Of a DNA stretch of 64,000 nucleotides, positions 35,260-44,733 are shown piece by piece. The stretch's first letter is position 1; every line of letters begins with the position of its first letter. This DNA is from Marivirga aurantiaca (lineage in GTDB: Bacteria; Bacteroidota; Bacteroidia; Cytophagales; Cyclobacteriaceae): NCBI RefSeq assembly GCF_016679925.1, contig NZ_JAEQBW010000006.1:186001-250000 (forward strand), written 5' to 3'. Both the position numbers and the translations under genes were made by a program. The notes under the pieces are model-generated. The model saw only the letters and a program-made list of their open reading frames with translations. It was not told the DNA's origin and ran no database searches.

Positions 35260-36165
35260 ATGAGAGCAATATTTTTTATCACTATTTTTATTACAGCAGT
35301 TGCCTGCACACCTGAGGATTTAAGCGAGGAAGAACTTACGGAACAATGTAAAGCCCTCACACTTGTACAACCGCAGTTAAGAGAAGTAGAAACTTCCGGA
35401 TTCAAAAACGAAGGAATGGTCAAAATAGAGACTGAAAAAATGGGTGGGGTTTGGAGAATTATTGTGAAATCGGAAGTCCTGAAAGACAGAAATCTTTTTC
35501 CGGATCAGGTTTATATGGAGAACTTTTACCAAATTAATACCTACTATCCGGAAGATCTATTAGTTAATAATAGCGATCCACTTAAAGAATACTGGATTAT
35601 TGAAGCTGCATTGCCGTCAACCAATATTCGCTCCCGCTACGAAATTATATACGAATGTGAAAATGGGAGTACCTCAGGGGTTTCCTTCTTAACAGTTGAA
35701 AGCATTGACTTATGTCAGAGTCATGAGGAATGGGGAGTGTGGGTAATTGACCTTTCCAGCGCATATGCTACAAATATCCCAAAATCAGTTTCTACAATAG
35801 ATGTTGCATTGAATTTTGAAAGACTGGCTGCTGGAGAAGCCGGATCATTAAGTTATATTCCTTATGATAAAATTACATCAGCAACAGCCTATGTTTCATC
35901 AGGTAGCTATACCTTCGTTTATGAGGATTTTATTCAGGCATTTTTAAAAGATGGTTCTGAAAAATTCTCCTATTTTTCCAGCATTCCATTAGAAATTTAT
36001 TTGCATGAAATCACAGGTATTAGTGCTGAGGAGTGGGAAAGCTGGCCGCATAATAATGTTGTTGTGGATGTTGAGTTAAAGATTTGTGGTCAAACTTTTT
36101 ATCCTTCAGCTCAAATGGAGCCTGGTACTGAGAGAATTCGTATGTTAAACTGGAATCCCAACTAG
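35260..36165 (+). CDS. Lipoprotein of unknown function
   Basis: 301 residues from the ATG at 35260; an upstream in-frame start at 35161 was rejected because the lipoprotein signal (RAIFFITIFITAVACTPED, Cys16) begins here. The mature part is a mostly beta-rich, hydrophilic protein with no family I recognise. It sits between the two AraC/serine hydrolase modules on the opposite strand. It may be a surface protein. Confidence 0.55.
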   Translation: MRAIFFITIFITAVACTPEDLSEEELTEQCKALTLVQPQLREVETSGFKNEGMVKIETEKMGGVWRIIVKSEVLKDRNLFPDQVYMENFYQINTYYPEDLLVNNSDPLKEYWIIEAALPSTNIRSRYEIIYECENGSTSGVSFLTVESIDLCQSHEEWGVWVIDLSSAYATNIPKSVSTIDVALNFERLAAGEAGSLSYIPYDKITSATAYVSSGSYTFVYEDFIQAFLKDGSEKFSYFSSIPLEIYLHEITGISAEEWESWPHNNVVVDVELKICGQTFYPSAQMEPGTERIRMLNWNPN

Positions 36166-36191
36166 TGCTAAGTTAAAATTCCAATTGAAAT

Positions 36192-37319
36192 TCAGTTCCT
36201 TTCCTGTTCGCTCTTTTTGTCTCCTACCAGCTGATGTAAAATATCCCAATACAACCAATCCGGTGTTCCACCAGGAGCAAGTCCCCATCGTGTTAATAAA
36301 TCCAATTTTGTTTTATGTGCGATGACAAGTTTTCTTTTAGGAATTACTGTGATATACTGCCCCCCATATCCTGTTGCACTATAAGCCCCTTCAAAATCAG
36401 GGATTCCTTTGAAGTAATCAACAAGCCACCACATATAACCATAGGAAAATTGAATAGTGCTGGAATCTGTACGATTATATCGTTCATTGACTACTTCAGT
36501 GGGAGTAATGGTAGTTGTTGTTTTTTGTATCCATTGGCTGGGAATAAGTTGTTTCCCATTCCACTGACCTTCATTTAACATTAGTTGACCAATTTTAGCC
36601 ATATCCCGGGTAGATAAATAAATATGGTAAGCCGGATATCTGGATTTCTTCTTATTCTCTTTTTTCTTTTGGTTTTTGAGGTTCCAATCCTGAAATCCTA
36701 AAGGTTTTGCTAACTGTTTTTCTAATTCTTCATAAATAGAATTTCCGGTTTCTTGCTCCAGAATGTATCCTGCTACATTAAAATCCCAATTGCTATAAAC
36801 AAAATATTCCCCCGGCTTTACACTTCCTCGTTCTAAGAAGTTCTTTTTGTCATACCCGCCATTGGCAGCCACATGAAATACGCCTGACCTTGAAGTAATT
36901 ATATCGTTTATGGTAGCTTCTTTCTCAATAGGTAATAAACCATCTTTTTCATCAATTCCTATGCTTCCAATCTTCTGTTGCAAATCAATCGATCCGTTGT
37001 CTACATGTTTTCCATACAACATGCTCAAAACGCTTTTTCTGCAAGAGGCAATGTAGCTGATTTCTTTGGTGTCACCATATTCATAGAGGACTTTACCATC
37101 ATACAAAACCACCATTCCTGTGGTTTCAGAATGGTCGTTGATAAATGCAGTCAGCTTATCTAATTTATCCTTGTCAAATCCGGAATTTTCTAAGGATTCG
37201 TGTTTTTCTAATGCAGTTCCTTTAAATGTAGGTTTATGAGTTGTACAGCTTTGAAACCCAATTAAGAACATTATTACTGTTACAATTAATCCCTCTTTTA
37301 CGCTTTTGTAAATCTTCAT
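36192..37319 (-). CDS. Beta-lactamase-like serine hydrolase 2 (lipoprotein)
   Basis: 375 residues from the ATG complementary to 37317-37319 (the frame opens 21 codons earlier, but the signal starts here). The lipoprotein signal ends at Cys25 (FQSCTT). Motifs: SCRK (92-95, catalytic Ser92) and YSN (175-177), with GYGGQY near the C-terminus. This is a class C-like hydrolase, so probably an esterase or peptidase anchored on the membrane. It is followed by nothing on its strand; the AraC regulator 2 gene begins upstream. Confidence 0.82.
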   Translation of the reverse strand: MKIYKSVKEGLIVTVIMFLIGFQSCTTHKPTFKGTALEKHESLENSGFDKDKLDKLTAFINDHSETTGMVVLYDGKVLYEYGDTKEISYIASCRKSVLSMLYGKHVDNGSIDLQQKIGSIGIDEKDGLLPIEKEATINDIITSRSGVFHVAANGGYDKKNFLERGSVKPGEYFVYSNWDFNVAGYILEQETGNSIYEELEKQLAKPLGFQDWNLKNQKKKENKKKSRYPAYHIYLSTRDMAKIGQLMLNEGQWNGKQLIPSQWIQKTTTTITPTEVVNERYNRTDSSTIQFSYGYMWWLVDYFKGIPDFEGAYSATGYGGQYITVIPKRKLVIAHKTKLDLLTRWGLAPGGTPDWLYWDILHQLVGDKKSEQERN

Positions 37320-37415
37320 CCGTTCAATACTTTGTTTTTTTCCTGGCAAAGAATAGGCTTTTTTCTCATAGCACCTTCTCAAAACACGTTTTGAGAGTAA
37401 ATAAATAATTTGTAT

Positions 37416-38555
37416 TTAATTTTTATTCACTTGAAGAATATATTCTTTAGGAGTCATTCCTGTATTTGTTTTGAAAATTCTATAAAAACTGGCCTCTGAA
37501 TTAAAACCACATTCCAATGCAATCCCTAATATAGATTTATGCTGATGCTTCGTATCTTTTAATTTTGATTTCACCTCTTCAATTCTATAATCATTAATCA
37601 AGTCCCTGAAGCTTTTTTTAAAGGACCGGTTCACCACATAGGACAAATGGCTTTGGCTGATCTCCAAAATTTTGGCTAATTCCTGAGAGTTGATTTTAGG
37701 ATTTAGAAATACTTTGTCTTTTTGCAATGCTTCTTCAAGTCCTTTTATTACCTGAGCAGCTTTTTCTTCAGATAATTTTACAGGATTTGGAATGATAGTA
37801 GTTTTTTCAATTTCTTCCATCTGAAAATCCGGTTGTTGATAGCCAACAAATCCCAGATAATAAATAAGAAAGGCAATAAAAATAAAATACGCTTCCCAAT
37901 GAATAGAATAGACTGGGTTGAAGTCAAACAATTGATCAAGTGACAAGTTGACGAATAAAAAAAGCCCCAAAACAGTTGATAAAACAAATATGCCAGTTAA
38001 CCAATTAAAATTAGGGAAGGTATTATCTGATATATTATCGTTTAACCATTTCCTGTATTTTTGAAGCCTTAAAAATCCCAGTATTAAGTACCCGAAAATA
38101 GATAAAAGTACCAGGTAATCTTCTGTTTTTTTAATAGGATAAAAGCCTAAAGAGTCGGCTACTAAATCTTTATGATCTAAAGCAGGAATCCCGGAGATTT
38201 TGAAATAGACAAAAAAGGCATACGTTTGAGAAAGTATAAATGGAATGAAATGCAAACTGTCTTTCCATTTGAATTTAAATGCAGGAGTAGTCAGGGATTT
38301 CACATAGAAATAGACCAAAGGTGCAATAGCCAGTTCTATGCCAATCGGGAAATACCTGAAAGAAGTAGTTTCCCATAAACCTAAAGTATGGAGTAAGATT
38401 TTTACACTTAAAAGGCAAAATGATAGAATGGCGAAAGCTAAGAATCTATTGCTAAGTGAATTTTTTGTAGAAACCATTAACAATATACTGGTGATTACTC
38501 CCTGGGTAATTCCGATCAACATTAACAAGTCAAATAAAGAAAACTGGTTTTTCAA
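37416..38555 (-). CDS. Membrane-anchored AraC-family regulator 2
   Basis: 379 residues with seven or so N-terminal helices (about 5-235) and a C-terminal AraC domain (about 275-375: LEISQSHLSYVVNRSFKKSFRDL, LGIALECGFNSEASFYRIFKTNTGMTPKEY). It is a paralogue-like counterpart of the regulator at 33624, again upstream of a serine hydrolase gene (97 bp before it). The pair suggests a regulator that responds to a signal handled by the hydrolase; this is inference. Confidence 0.85.
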   Translation of the reverse strand: MKNQFSLFDLLMLIGITQGVITSILLMVSTKNSLSNRFLAFAILSFCLLSVKILLHTLGLWETTSFRYFPIGIELAIAPLVYFYVKSLTTPAFKFKWKDSLHFIPFILSQTYAFFVYFKISGIPALDHKDLVADSLGFYPIKKTEDYLVLLSIFGYLILGFLRLQKYRKWLNDNISDNTFPNFNWLTGIFVLSTVLGLFLFVNLSLDQLFDFNPVYSIHWEAYFIFIAFLIYYLGFVGYQQPDFQMEEIEKTTIIPNPVKLSEEKAAQVIKGLEEALQKDKVFLNPKINSQELAKILEISQSHLSYVVNRSFKKSFRDLINDYRIEEVKSKLKDTKHQHKSILGIALECGFNSEASFYRIFKTNTGMTPKEYILQVNKN

Positions 38556-39186
38556 TTTACTATCAGATTTAAATCCACATCACTTCCAGGTAAATTTTAA
38601 ATGATTAAAAGTAATCATATTTATTTATTCGACTCCTCCAATTTGATTTTTAACACTATAATAGTTAATAGTAAAAGAACATTAATAAAAGTTGGTTTGG
38701 AGGGCAAGTAAAGATAGTTCCGGCTTTGTTTTAAAAGTATAATTCATAATTGCCTGTGCATTTGTCGGAATTTTAATACAACGAATTCAATACCCTACCT
38801 CTTTTGGTAACTCTAAAGCGAAACCCAGGTGCTGAAATTTAAAAAATGTCGAAAAAAAAGTGTAATATTCAGTTATTTCTGTGAACAATATTAAGGCAAT
38901 ATTATCAGCCATCTTTTCTGCTTCTGTAGCGAACCCCGCAAGAAGAGAATTTTCTCCTTATCTGCAGTAAGTTGATAATTTAAATGTTAAGTCAAAATAT
39001 ACAGAATAATATACTTTACATTAAAATAATTTTATCCTCAACAAAATAATAATTGGCGTGTAATTTCATGAAAGCTTAGCTTAACATTACATTATAATAA
39101 TAATTACTTCATATCTCAGATAGTTATAGTACCAAATTCTTCTCACATCTTTGCATTGTCAAAAGAAACAAAAACAAAAAAAGACA
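38556..39186. other. Intergenic region
   Basis: AT-rich, with no ORF or repeat recognised. It must hold the promoters of the AraC regulator 2 and the exported-protein gene. Near 39140, CATCTTTG resembles TAnnTTTG with one mismatch at the first base. Confidence 0.35.
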
Positions 39187-39774
39187 ATGAAAAAATTATT
39201 AGTAGCTGCATGTATTTTATTTTCAAGTGTATCAGCAATTGCAAATGATAATGAAGATAAAACAGTTGTTGCCAAATTTAAGGTTACCACCAATAAGATT
39301 GGTAAAATGGCGAACCTTACTTTTATTCCTACTACTTCTGAAAAAGTAACAGTAAAAATTTTAGATGAGAAGGGGAATGTGATATTTCAGGAGCAAATCT
39401 TGAACAAAGAAGGGTTTAGCAGACCTTATAACCTTAGCCAATTAGAGGGTACGGAATATACTATCGTAGTAAAAGAGGGTAAAACCACTTACGAAGAAAA
39501 AATTTCTATTGGAACTACCGAATTAAGTACAACATCTAAGAATTTGGTAGCTACTGCCAGTAGGATTGATGAAAACAGAGTGGAGCTTAAAGTTTTACAA
39601 AATACTGTGAATCCTGTTTTTATTATAATGAGGGATAGTGCCGGTAAAATCGTGTATACTTCAACTGTCACTGATAGAGTAAGTTTTGTTCAAAAATTTC
39701 ATGTAAGACAAGTAAGTAATGAATTGTCTTTTGAAGTGAAAGCTGGTGACGTGGTGAAAACTATCGAACTATAA
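39187..39774 (+). CDS. Exported protein with two similar beta halves
   Basis: 195 residues from the ATG at 39187 (the frame opens 12 codons earlier). A clear signal peptide ends at SAIA. The mature part reads as two related beta-sandwich halves: VTVKILDEKGNVIFQEQI and PVFIIMRDSAGKIVYTSTV, each followed by a strand-rich tail. The internal symmetry resembles T9SS C-terminal-type Ig repeats, but it is too short to be a normal sorting protein. Function is unknown. It is followed by a strong terminator. Confidence 0.6.
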   Translation: MKKLLVAACILFSSVSAIANDNEDKTVVAKFKVTTNKIGKMANLTFIPTTSEKVTVKILDEKGNVIFQEQILNKEGFSRPYNLSQLEGTEYTIVVKEGKTTYEEKISIGTTELSTTSKNLVATASRIDENRVELKVLQNTVNPVFIIMRDSAGKIVYTSTVTDRVSFVQKFHVRQVSNELSFEVKAGDVVKTIEL

Positions 39775-39806
39775 TTCCAAATAAGATAAGTTTAGGTTAC
39801 AATTAG

Positions 39807-39828
39807 GCCCGCGAAAGCGGGCTTTTTT
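39807..39828 (+). terminator. Intrinsic terminator
   Basis: GCCCGC (39807-39812), GAAA loop, GCGGGC (39817-39822), then TTTTTTG. It ends the exported-protein gene. Confidence 0.95.
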
Positions 39829-39843
39829 GTTGTTAAAAAACCA

Positions 39844-40575
39844 TTAAAAATCAGACATTTGGGTGAGTTCCTCATAGTAAGGTTGGCATTCTGCTAAAAG
39901 AGGTTTCAATTTTTCAGGAAATAGAGTTTCTTTCGGCTTGTAGGGTATAAAACTTGAAGATTGATGAATATTTCCATACCAATATTTTGCCCAAATACCA
40001 TCCTCAGGTATAGCACCAGTCTGCCATTGCAACATAGCCGGATCAAAAGGGATTCCAATAGCCTCACAAAGCTTTTCCAGCTGCTTTTCAGGATTGAGCA
40101 ATATGGATTTGGAATCAACCACTATCACAGGCAAATCCATAGATTGCAGTTCTTTTACGATTTCATGATGCATTTTATAGCCTACATCTTCCAGAGTAGG
40201 GTTTTCAATTACCTCTGCAAAAGACGGTAGCATCTCTACCGGGTTCCTGGTCAGAATTACATTGACCATAGATTTCATAAAATCCCTGCCGAGCTCAGGT
40301 AGAAGGTGATGCGCCATATTCTTAAAAAAGAGTACGGGTTTTTCTGAATAGTTCAACATCATGTCCACCACTTTCTTCCCGTTCGTTTCCATGGACTGCA
40401 TAATATCTTCTGCTCCCGGGTGGTAAGCCGCAGCATCGGAATGCTTAAGATAATACCCATACAAAGGCTCGTCAAAAACTTTAGTGTCCTGCCTCTGGGC
40501 AAAAGAATACATCAGGGCAGTGGAAATATTCCTTGGTCCTGACCACAATGCAATGCGTTTTATTGAATTTTCCAT
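39844..40575 (-). CDS. Sulfotransferase-like P-loop protein
   Basis: 243 residues from the ATG complementary to 40573-40575 (an adjacent TTG would add one residue). A PAPS-type nucleotide loop is present: WSGPRNIST (11-19), plus a downstream VILTRNPVEMLPSF, which matches the 3'-phosphate-binding region of sulfotransferases. It is 5 bp after the class IV aminotransferase gene, so the two are cotranscribed. Related fusions of these two domain types are known to me from plant aminotransferase-like proteins. The acceptor is unknown. It is cytoplasmic. Confidence 0.72.
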   Translation of the reverse strand: MENSIKRIALWSGPRNISTALMYSFAQRQDTKVFDEPLYGYYLKHSDAAAYHPGAEDIMQSMETNGKKVVDMMLNYSEKPVLFFKNMAHHLLPELGRDFMKSMVNVILTRNPVEMLPSFAEVIENPTLEDVGYKMHHEIVKELQSMDLPVIVVDSKSILLNPEKQLEKLCEAIGIPFDPAMLQWQTGAIPEDGIWAKYWYGNIHQSSSFIPYKPKETLFPEKLKPLLAECQPYYEELTQMSDF

Positions 40576-40580
40576 CAAAT

Positions 40581-41495
40581 TTATGAGTTAATTTCCTTCT
40601 CAACCAGACTTTTGTACAATGTACTTAATTGGCTAGTGACAGTTCCGGGAGTCCCTTCACCAATAGTTCTGCCGTCAACTTTGATGACAGGAGTAAGCCC
40701 TCCAAAAGTACCGGTTACAAAACATTCATCTGCTCCGTACACATCAAACAAAGAGAAGTTTTTTTCTTTGCAAATAATATTATTCTCCTTGCAAACCTGA
40801 ATGACATTTCCTCTGGTGATGCCATTCATACAATATTGTCCGGTGGAGGTCCATACTTCTTCTCCTCGTACCATAAAAAAGTTAGTTGCGTTACAGGTTG
40901 CCACAAAGCCGTGGACATCCAGCATAAGGGCTTCATCGGCACCTGCTTCCAGTGCCTGGATGAGGGCTTGTACCTCGTGCAACTTACTGTGGCAATTCAG
41001 TCGTGGATCCAGGTAATCAGGCGAGCCTCTTCTGATTGTGGAAGTGAAAAGAGTAATACCTTTATTCTTAGTTTCCTCAGAAGCGATTTTATGTTCGGCT
41101 ATGATAACCACGTTGGGACCGGAAATAGTTAATCTTGGATCCTGAGAGGGAGTTTTCTTGAAACCTCGCGTCACCATTACCCTCACATGGATATGGTCTT
41201 TCATCACATTGGCATCCAAAGTTTTCCGGACATTTTGTAATAATTCTGTCTTGCTAAAAGGGAGCTTCAATCCAATGACTTTCGCTGATTGCCACATGCG
41301 GTCCAGGTGCTTATCTACAAAAATCATTTGACCCTGATGAACCCGAAAAGCTTCCCAGATTCCGTCCCCCACTAAGTAGCCACTATCAAAAACAGAGATT
41401 TTTGCTTCCTCACGCGCGAATAATTCTCCGTTGATGAATATTTTGATATCCTTATTCCTTGGATCTTCTATGGCATTATGCGTTCCTGAAATCAT
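40581..41495 (-). CDS. Class IV aminotransferase-like PLP protein lacking the usual Glu
   Basis: 304 residues. Fold type IV landmarks are present: Lys171 in HSKLHEVQ (Schiff-base lysine), the R-loop region (RGFKKTPSQDPRL) and the C-terminal GTFGGLTPVIKVDGR. Where BCAT/D-Ala aminotransferases have SETNATN, this protein has ATCNATN (199-205): the conserved Glu that contacts the PLP ring nitrogen is replaced by Thr200. It therefore may not be an ordinary aminotransferase. It is first in a two-gene operon with the sulfotransferase-like gene (5 bp gap). Confidence 0.82.
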   Translation of the reverse strand: MISGTHNAIEDPRNKDIKIFINGELFAREEAKISVFDSGYLVGDGIWEAFRVHQGQMIFVDKHLDRMWQSAKVIGLKLPFSKTELLQNVRKTLDANVMKDHIHVRVMVTRGFKKTPSQDPRLTISGPNVVIIAEHKIASEETKNKGITLFTSTIRRGSPDYLDPRLNCHSKLHEVQALIQALEAGADEALMLDVHGFVATCNATNFFMVRGEEVWTSTGQYCMNGITRGNVIQVCKENNIICKEKNFSLFDVYGADECFVTGTFGGLTPVIKVDGRTIGEGTPGTVTSQLSTLYKSLVEKEINS

Positions 41496-41656
41496 GCTGT
41501 TCTTTTTTGGCCAATTTAAGTGATTAGAAAGTAAAATAAAATCATTTTAGAAACTCATCTGGTTTGGCCATATATCTTTCGGAAGAAGGAGAATAATAAT
41601 ATTTTCTTTATTTTCACTCTTCAGAAGTTTATTTGACATTAAATCCTACCACACAC

Positions 41657-43237
41657 ATGAAACATATATTATTAATTTTTTTTGTTCTGGTTCCACTTTT
41701 AGGATACACCCAAAGCACTGTCTCTATTATTCCGTTTCCCAATCAGCTGGTAACTGAAGATGGTTTTTTCTCCATTAATGCACAGACAGAAATCGTGGCT
41801 GATGAAGGGTTGGAATTTGAGGTAAAGTACTTGCAATCTATTATAGATAATCATTTTAGGATAAAACCTACAGTAGCTAAAAAGTTAGGTGAAAATGTAA
41901 TTCTACTTCAATTATCGCAATCAGATATGGCGGAAGAGGCTTATGAGTTACATATCACTGCTGAGCAAATTAGTATTACAGCTTCGGAAAGTACTGGGGT
42001 TTTTTATGGGTTGCAATCTCTGAGACAAATCTTAGCTTCCATTGAAGAGAACCGTATTCCAGCCATGAAAATCAATGACAGCCCACGGTTTGATTGGCGG
42101 GGTATGCACCTGGATTGCAGCCGACATTTCTTCAATCCCGAGGAAGTGAAGAAGTACCTCGATTATATGGCACTTTATAAAATGAACACTTTTCATTGGC
42201 ACCTTACCGAAGATCAAGGCTGGCGCATAGAAATTAAAGCATTTCCTAAATTGACTGAAATTGGTGCATGGCGAACAGGCACTATGGTGGGGAAATATGA
42301 CAATCATGAATATGACAGCATCCGCTATGGTGGATTTTATACGCAAGAAGAGATTAAGGAAATAGTGGCTTATGCAAAAGAAAGGCATATCACTGTTGTG
42401 CCGGAAATTGAAATGCCGGGACATTCTCTCGCAGCTTTGGCAGCTTATCCTGAATTATCCTGCACAGGCGGTCCTTTTCAGGTAGCCAGGAAGTGGGGTG
42501 TTTTTGAAGATGTTTATTGTGCCGGGAATGATTCCGTCTTTGTTTTTTTAGAAACCGTAATGGATGAAGTTTTAATACTTTTTCCAAGTCAGTATATTCA
42601 CATTGGAGGGGATGAATCTCCTAAAAAGAGATGGGAAGCTTGTGCAAAATGTCAGAACCGCATCAAAGAGGAAGGCTTAAAGGATGAGCATGAACTACAA
42701 AGCTATTTTATTCAACGTATGGAGCAGTACCTGAATGCTAAAGGCCGTAAAATTATTGGCTGGGATGAAATATTAGAAGGTGGACTTGCGCCCAATGCTG
42801 CAGTAATGAGTTGGCGCGGTACAGAAGGTGGTATTGCGGCCGCCAGGGAAGCACATTCTGTAGTAATGAGCCCCGGAAGCCCTTGCTATTTTGATCATTA
42901 TCAGGTAAAAGATCCAACAAATGAACCATTGGCTATAGGTGGCTACAATCCCTTAGATAAAGTCTATGCCTACGAGCCAATTCCTGAATCATTATCTCCT
43001 ACTGAAGGAGACTACATCATGGGAGCTCAAGGCAATGTATGGACAGAATACATGAAAAGTTTTGATCATGTGGAGTATATGGCTTTGCCCAGGATGTCCG
43101 CGCTTTCTGAAGTTTTATGGACGCAGCCTGAGTTTAAAAACTACAAAGACTTTCTGCATCGACTTAAATATAATACCCAAATTCTGGACGAAATGGGTGC
43201 TAACTACAGTAAACATTTCTTAAGCGATATCAAATGA
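41657..43237 (+). CDS. Beta-N-acetylhexosaminidase (GH20), exported
   Basis: 526 residues from the ATG at 41657, where a signal peptide (KHILLIFFVLVPLLGYTQ) begins. An N-terminal GH20b domain (about 20-145) precedes the catalytic TIM barrel with the acid-base pair Asp319-Glu320 in HIGGDESPK, plus FHWHLTEDQGWRIEIK and DEMGANYSKHF near the end. It removes terminal GlcNAc/GalNAc from glycans. It overlaps the glycosylasparaginase gene by ATGA, so the two work together on N-linked glycoprotein breakdown. Confidence 0.93.
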   Translation: MKHILLIFFVLVPLLGYTQSTVSIIPFPNQLVTEDGFFSINAQTEIVADEGLEFEVKYLQSIIDNHFRIKPTVAKKLGENVILLQLSQSDMAEEAYELHITAEQISITASESTGVFYGLQSLRQILASIEENRIPAMKINDSPRFDWRGMHLDCSRHFFNPEEVKKYLDYMALYKMNTFHWHLTEDQGWRIEIKAFPKLTEIGAWRTGTMVGKYDNHEYDSIRYGGFYTQEEIKEIVAYAKERHITVVPEIEMPGHSLAALAAYPELSCTGGPFQVARKWGVFEDVYCAGNDSVFVFLETVMDEVLILFPSQYIHIGGDESPKKRWEACAKCQNRIKEEGLKDEHELQSYFIQRMEQYLNAKGRKIIGWDEILEGGLAPNAAVMSWRGTEGGIAAAREAHSVVMSPGSPCYFDHYQVKDPTNEPLAIGGYNPLDKVYAYEPIPESLSPTEGDYIMGAQGNVWTEYMKSFDHVEYMALPRMSALSEVLWTQPEFKNYKDFLHRLKYNTQILDEMGANYSKHFLSDIK

Positions 43238-44223
43238 AGGCACACAGAAGAAATTTCCTGAAATCAGGCTTGGCACTTGCAGCCGGAATGGCCTTGAAGC
43301 CGCTAAAAGTTTTTGGGACTCATACCCCGTCAGTACAAAACAAACCAATTGTGTTGAGCACCTGGCGATTTGGCCTAGAAGCTAACCAGGCAGCATGGGA
43401 AGTTCTGAGTAATAAAGGCACTGCTCTGGATGCAGTGGAGAAAGGTGTGCAGCTAGTGGAGGCAGATCCTAATGAGCGCAGCGTGGGCTACGGTGGTCGG
43501 CCGGACCGTGATGGCAAGGTGACACTGGATGCCTGCATAATGGATGAAAAAGCTAATATTGGTTCTGTGGCTTGTTTGGAGAATATTAAGCACCCTATTT
43601 CTGTGGCGCGTGCGGTGATGGAGAGAAGCCCGCATGTGATGTTAGTGGGGGAAGGAGCTTTGCAGTTTGCCCTGGAACAGGGCTTCCCAAAGGAAAATCT
43701 GCTGACAGATATTTCTGAAAAAGAATGGAGGGAATGGCTTAAAACTTCGAAATATGAACCGGTGGTAAATATTGAAAATCACGATACCATCGGAATGATT
43801 GCACTTGATGCACACGGAAACCTATCCGGTGCGTGCACTACCAGCGGCATGGCCTATAAAATGCATGGTCGTGTGGGAGATTCTCCTATAATTGGTGCCG
43901 GGCTGTATGTAGATAATGAGGTGGGCGCTGCCGTAGCTACCGGACATGGGGAGGAAATTATTAGAGTGGTAGGATCTCATTTGGTGGTGGAGCAAATGCG
44001 CCACGGGAAATCTCCCCAGCTAGCCTGTGAGGCAGCGGTTAAACTGATTCTGAAAAAATTTCAACTACGGGAAAAGGATTTCTCTACCACTCAAATAGGT
44101 TTTATAGCCCTGAATAAAGCAGGTGAATATGGATCTTACTGTTTGCAAAAAGGCTTTAACTATGCAGTTTTAGATCAAAAAGAAGGAAACAGATTATTAG
44201 ATGCAGACTATTTAGGGAGGTAG
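43234..44223 (+). CDS. Glycosylasparaginase (N4-(beta-N-acetylglucosaminyl)-L-asparaginase)
   Basis: 329 residues. The N-terminus carries an RRNFLKSGLALAAG sequence, which reads as a Tat-type export signal. The Ntn hydrolase is self-cleaved before the nucleophile Thr185 in ENHDTIGMI; the flanking SGACTTSGMAYKMHGRVGDS and ATGHGEEIIR are family signatures. It cleaves the GlcNAc-Asn bond of glycopeptides. It is coupled to the GH20 gene by the ATGA overlap. Together they fit host or environmental glycoprotein use. Confidence 0.92.
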   Translation: MKAHRRNFLKSGLALAAGMALKPLKVFGTHTPSVQNKPIVLSTWRFGLEANQAAWEVLSNKGTALDAVEKGVQLVEADPNERSVGYGGRPDRDGKVTLDACIMDEKANIGSVACLENIKHPISVARAVMERSPHVMLVGEGALQFALEQGFPKENLLTDISEKEWREWLKTSKYEPVVNIENHDTIGMIALDAHGNLSGACTTSGMAYKMHGRVGDSPIIGAGLYVDNEVGAAVATGHGEEIIRVVGSHLVVEQMRHGKSPQLACEAAVKLILKKFQLREKDFSTTQIGFIALNKAGEYGSYCLQKGFNYAVLDQKEGNRLLDADYLGR

Positions 44224-44245
44224 AGGGACAATGTTTAGGCCCCTC

Positions 44246-44473
44246 ATGAAAAATACCTCAATGTTCAAAAGCCAAATAATCTTTGCTCGAAGCAGGCGGG
44301 CTGGACGACAAAAAGGCGGGGAGTGCGTTGGTTGCAGCGTGGAAGCATCTTTTTGTCTTGATTTTTTGTTTCTTTTTGATCAAACAAAAAGAAAGGAGAA
44401 TAAAATTTGGAAATAGATGACTTGAAATTTGATCCCCAAGTTTAAGTGAAAACCTTATTTTATAAGGTTTTTT
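44246..44473 (+). repeat. Dispersed repeat R1, copy d
   Basis: The core CGACAAAAAGGCGGGGAGTG, then TGGAAGCATCTTTTTGTCTT. It ends in a hairpin, AACCTTA (44451-44457) pairing with TAAGGTT (44463-44469), followed by a T-run. A 61-codon frame runs through it, but it is not a gene. It follows the glycosylasparaginase stop within 25 bp. Confidence 0.8.
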
Positions 44474-44733
44474 AACTGTTATGTTTTTATTAAGTGCTTT
44501 AAAAACCTTGTTTAAACATTATCTTTTTTTAAAAAAAATAACTGGTATAATTTATTGTCATTCTGTCATTCGACATTTTTCATCTGTGAATATTTAATTC
44601 TACCAGTAAGGTGAGGCCACTAAACAAAATCATCATTATAATAATAAAATAACCCAACTGATAAAGGAGGAGCTCGTAACAACAATTATAGCCAAAGTGG
44701 CCAAACTATTTTTTAACCTTTAACTTTTTAATT

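Noticed and set aside
44231-44416. 61-codon plus-strand ORF after the glycosylasparaginase gene
   Set aside because: It lies wholly within repeat R1 copy d; other copies of the repeat do not keep the frame, so it is not a gene.
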